Source of the DNA: JBBDRX01 sp040905245
GTDB lineage: Bacteria > Bacteroidota > Rhodothermia > Balneolales > Balneolaceae
Assembly: GCA_040905245.1 (NCBI GenBank)
Contig: JBBDRX010000066.1
Span: 1-6,314 of the forward strand
Direction: 5' to 3'
DNA: 6,314 nt
Each line of letters begins with the position of its first letter. Position 1 is the stretch's first letter. A program made the translations under genes and the position numbers. Of this stretch, positions 6,216-6,314 are shown one piece after another. The notes beneath the pieces are model-generated. The model was not told where the DNA came from. It did not search any database and saw nothing but the letters and a program-made list of their open reading frames with translations.

Positions 6216-6314
6216 AGATTCGTTTTTCAGGTTAGTTAGCGTTTTGTTTCATCAACTTTAGTACCCGGCCCCACATTCATCCCTGATATGTGAATCCCGG
6301 AGTTTTTTCGAAAG
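6216..6314. other. Upstream region of the transporter gene, incomplete
   Basis: These 99 bases up to the right edge hold no ORF. A short inverted repeat CACAT/ATGTG (6272-6276 with 6288-6292) is visible. On the minus strand TAAAGTTG resembles the Bacteroidota -7 element TAnnTTTG with one mismatch, but no matching TTTG lies at the expected distance, so I do not call a promoter. No metal-sensing riboswitch consensus was recognised. Confidence 0.4.

Noticed and set aside
1..6314. CRISPR array, transposase, toxin-antitoxin, tRNA or rRNA
   Set aside because: No repeat-spacer periodicity, terminal repeats, transposase motif, paired small genes or structural RNA signature was found on either strand.

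Overview
The window looks like ordinary chromosomal DNA from a Gram-negative bacterium. Three of its five genes encode lipoproteins with clear lipobox signals (LSGC, LTGC, ITGC). None of the five start codons has a convincing GGAGG-type Shine-Dalgarno site; the upstream bases are A/T-rich or unremarkable. Few or absent Shine-Dalgarno sites, many lipoproteins and balanced base composition suggest the Bacteroidota / Rhodothermota / Balneolota side of the tree. This placement is inference; no marker gene such as rRNA is present.

Layout. Bases 1-583 (minus) hold the N-terminal 194 residues of an M19 (membrane/renal-type) dipeptidase lipoprotein, cut by the left edge. Ten bases upstream of it, 594-1844 (minus) encodes a 416-residue lipoprotein with seven regularly spaced beta-propeller-like repeats. 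The two probably form an operon of exported proteins. A 251-base divergent intergenic region (1845-2095) carries short palindromes and a possible 22-codon leader ORF. It is followed by an ABC-F ATPase on the plus strand (2096-4048), closest by eye to the YheS type and expected to act on the ribosome. A 127-base gap separates it from a convergent gene for a small 165-residue lipoprotein of unknown function (4178-4674 plus its stop, minus). Upstream of that, a 266-base gap contains two clear stem-loops and a sigma70-like promoter candidate. A NRAMP-superfamily transporter (4941-6215, minus) fills the right end, with 99 bases of its upstream region visible.

How the genes relate. The dipeptidase and propeller lipoprotein are plausibly co-expressed at the cell envelope. 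The ABC-F gene stands alone. The transporter and small lipoprotein lie in tandem, but the long structured gap makes a single operon uncertain.

The most notable observation is the transporter. It keeps the NRAMP scaffold but lacks the DPGN metal-binding motif in helix 1, the MPH motif in helix 6 and, by eye, the acidic proton-pathway residues in helix 3. Its substrate and energetics are therefore unlikely to be those of MntH. I found no CRISPR array, mobile element, RNA gene or defence system.
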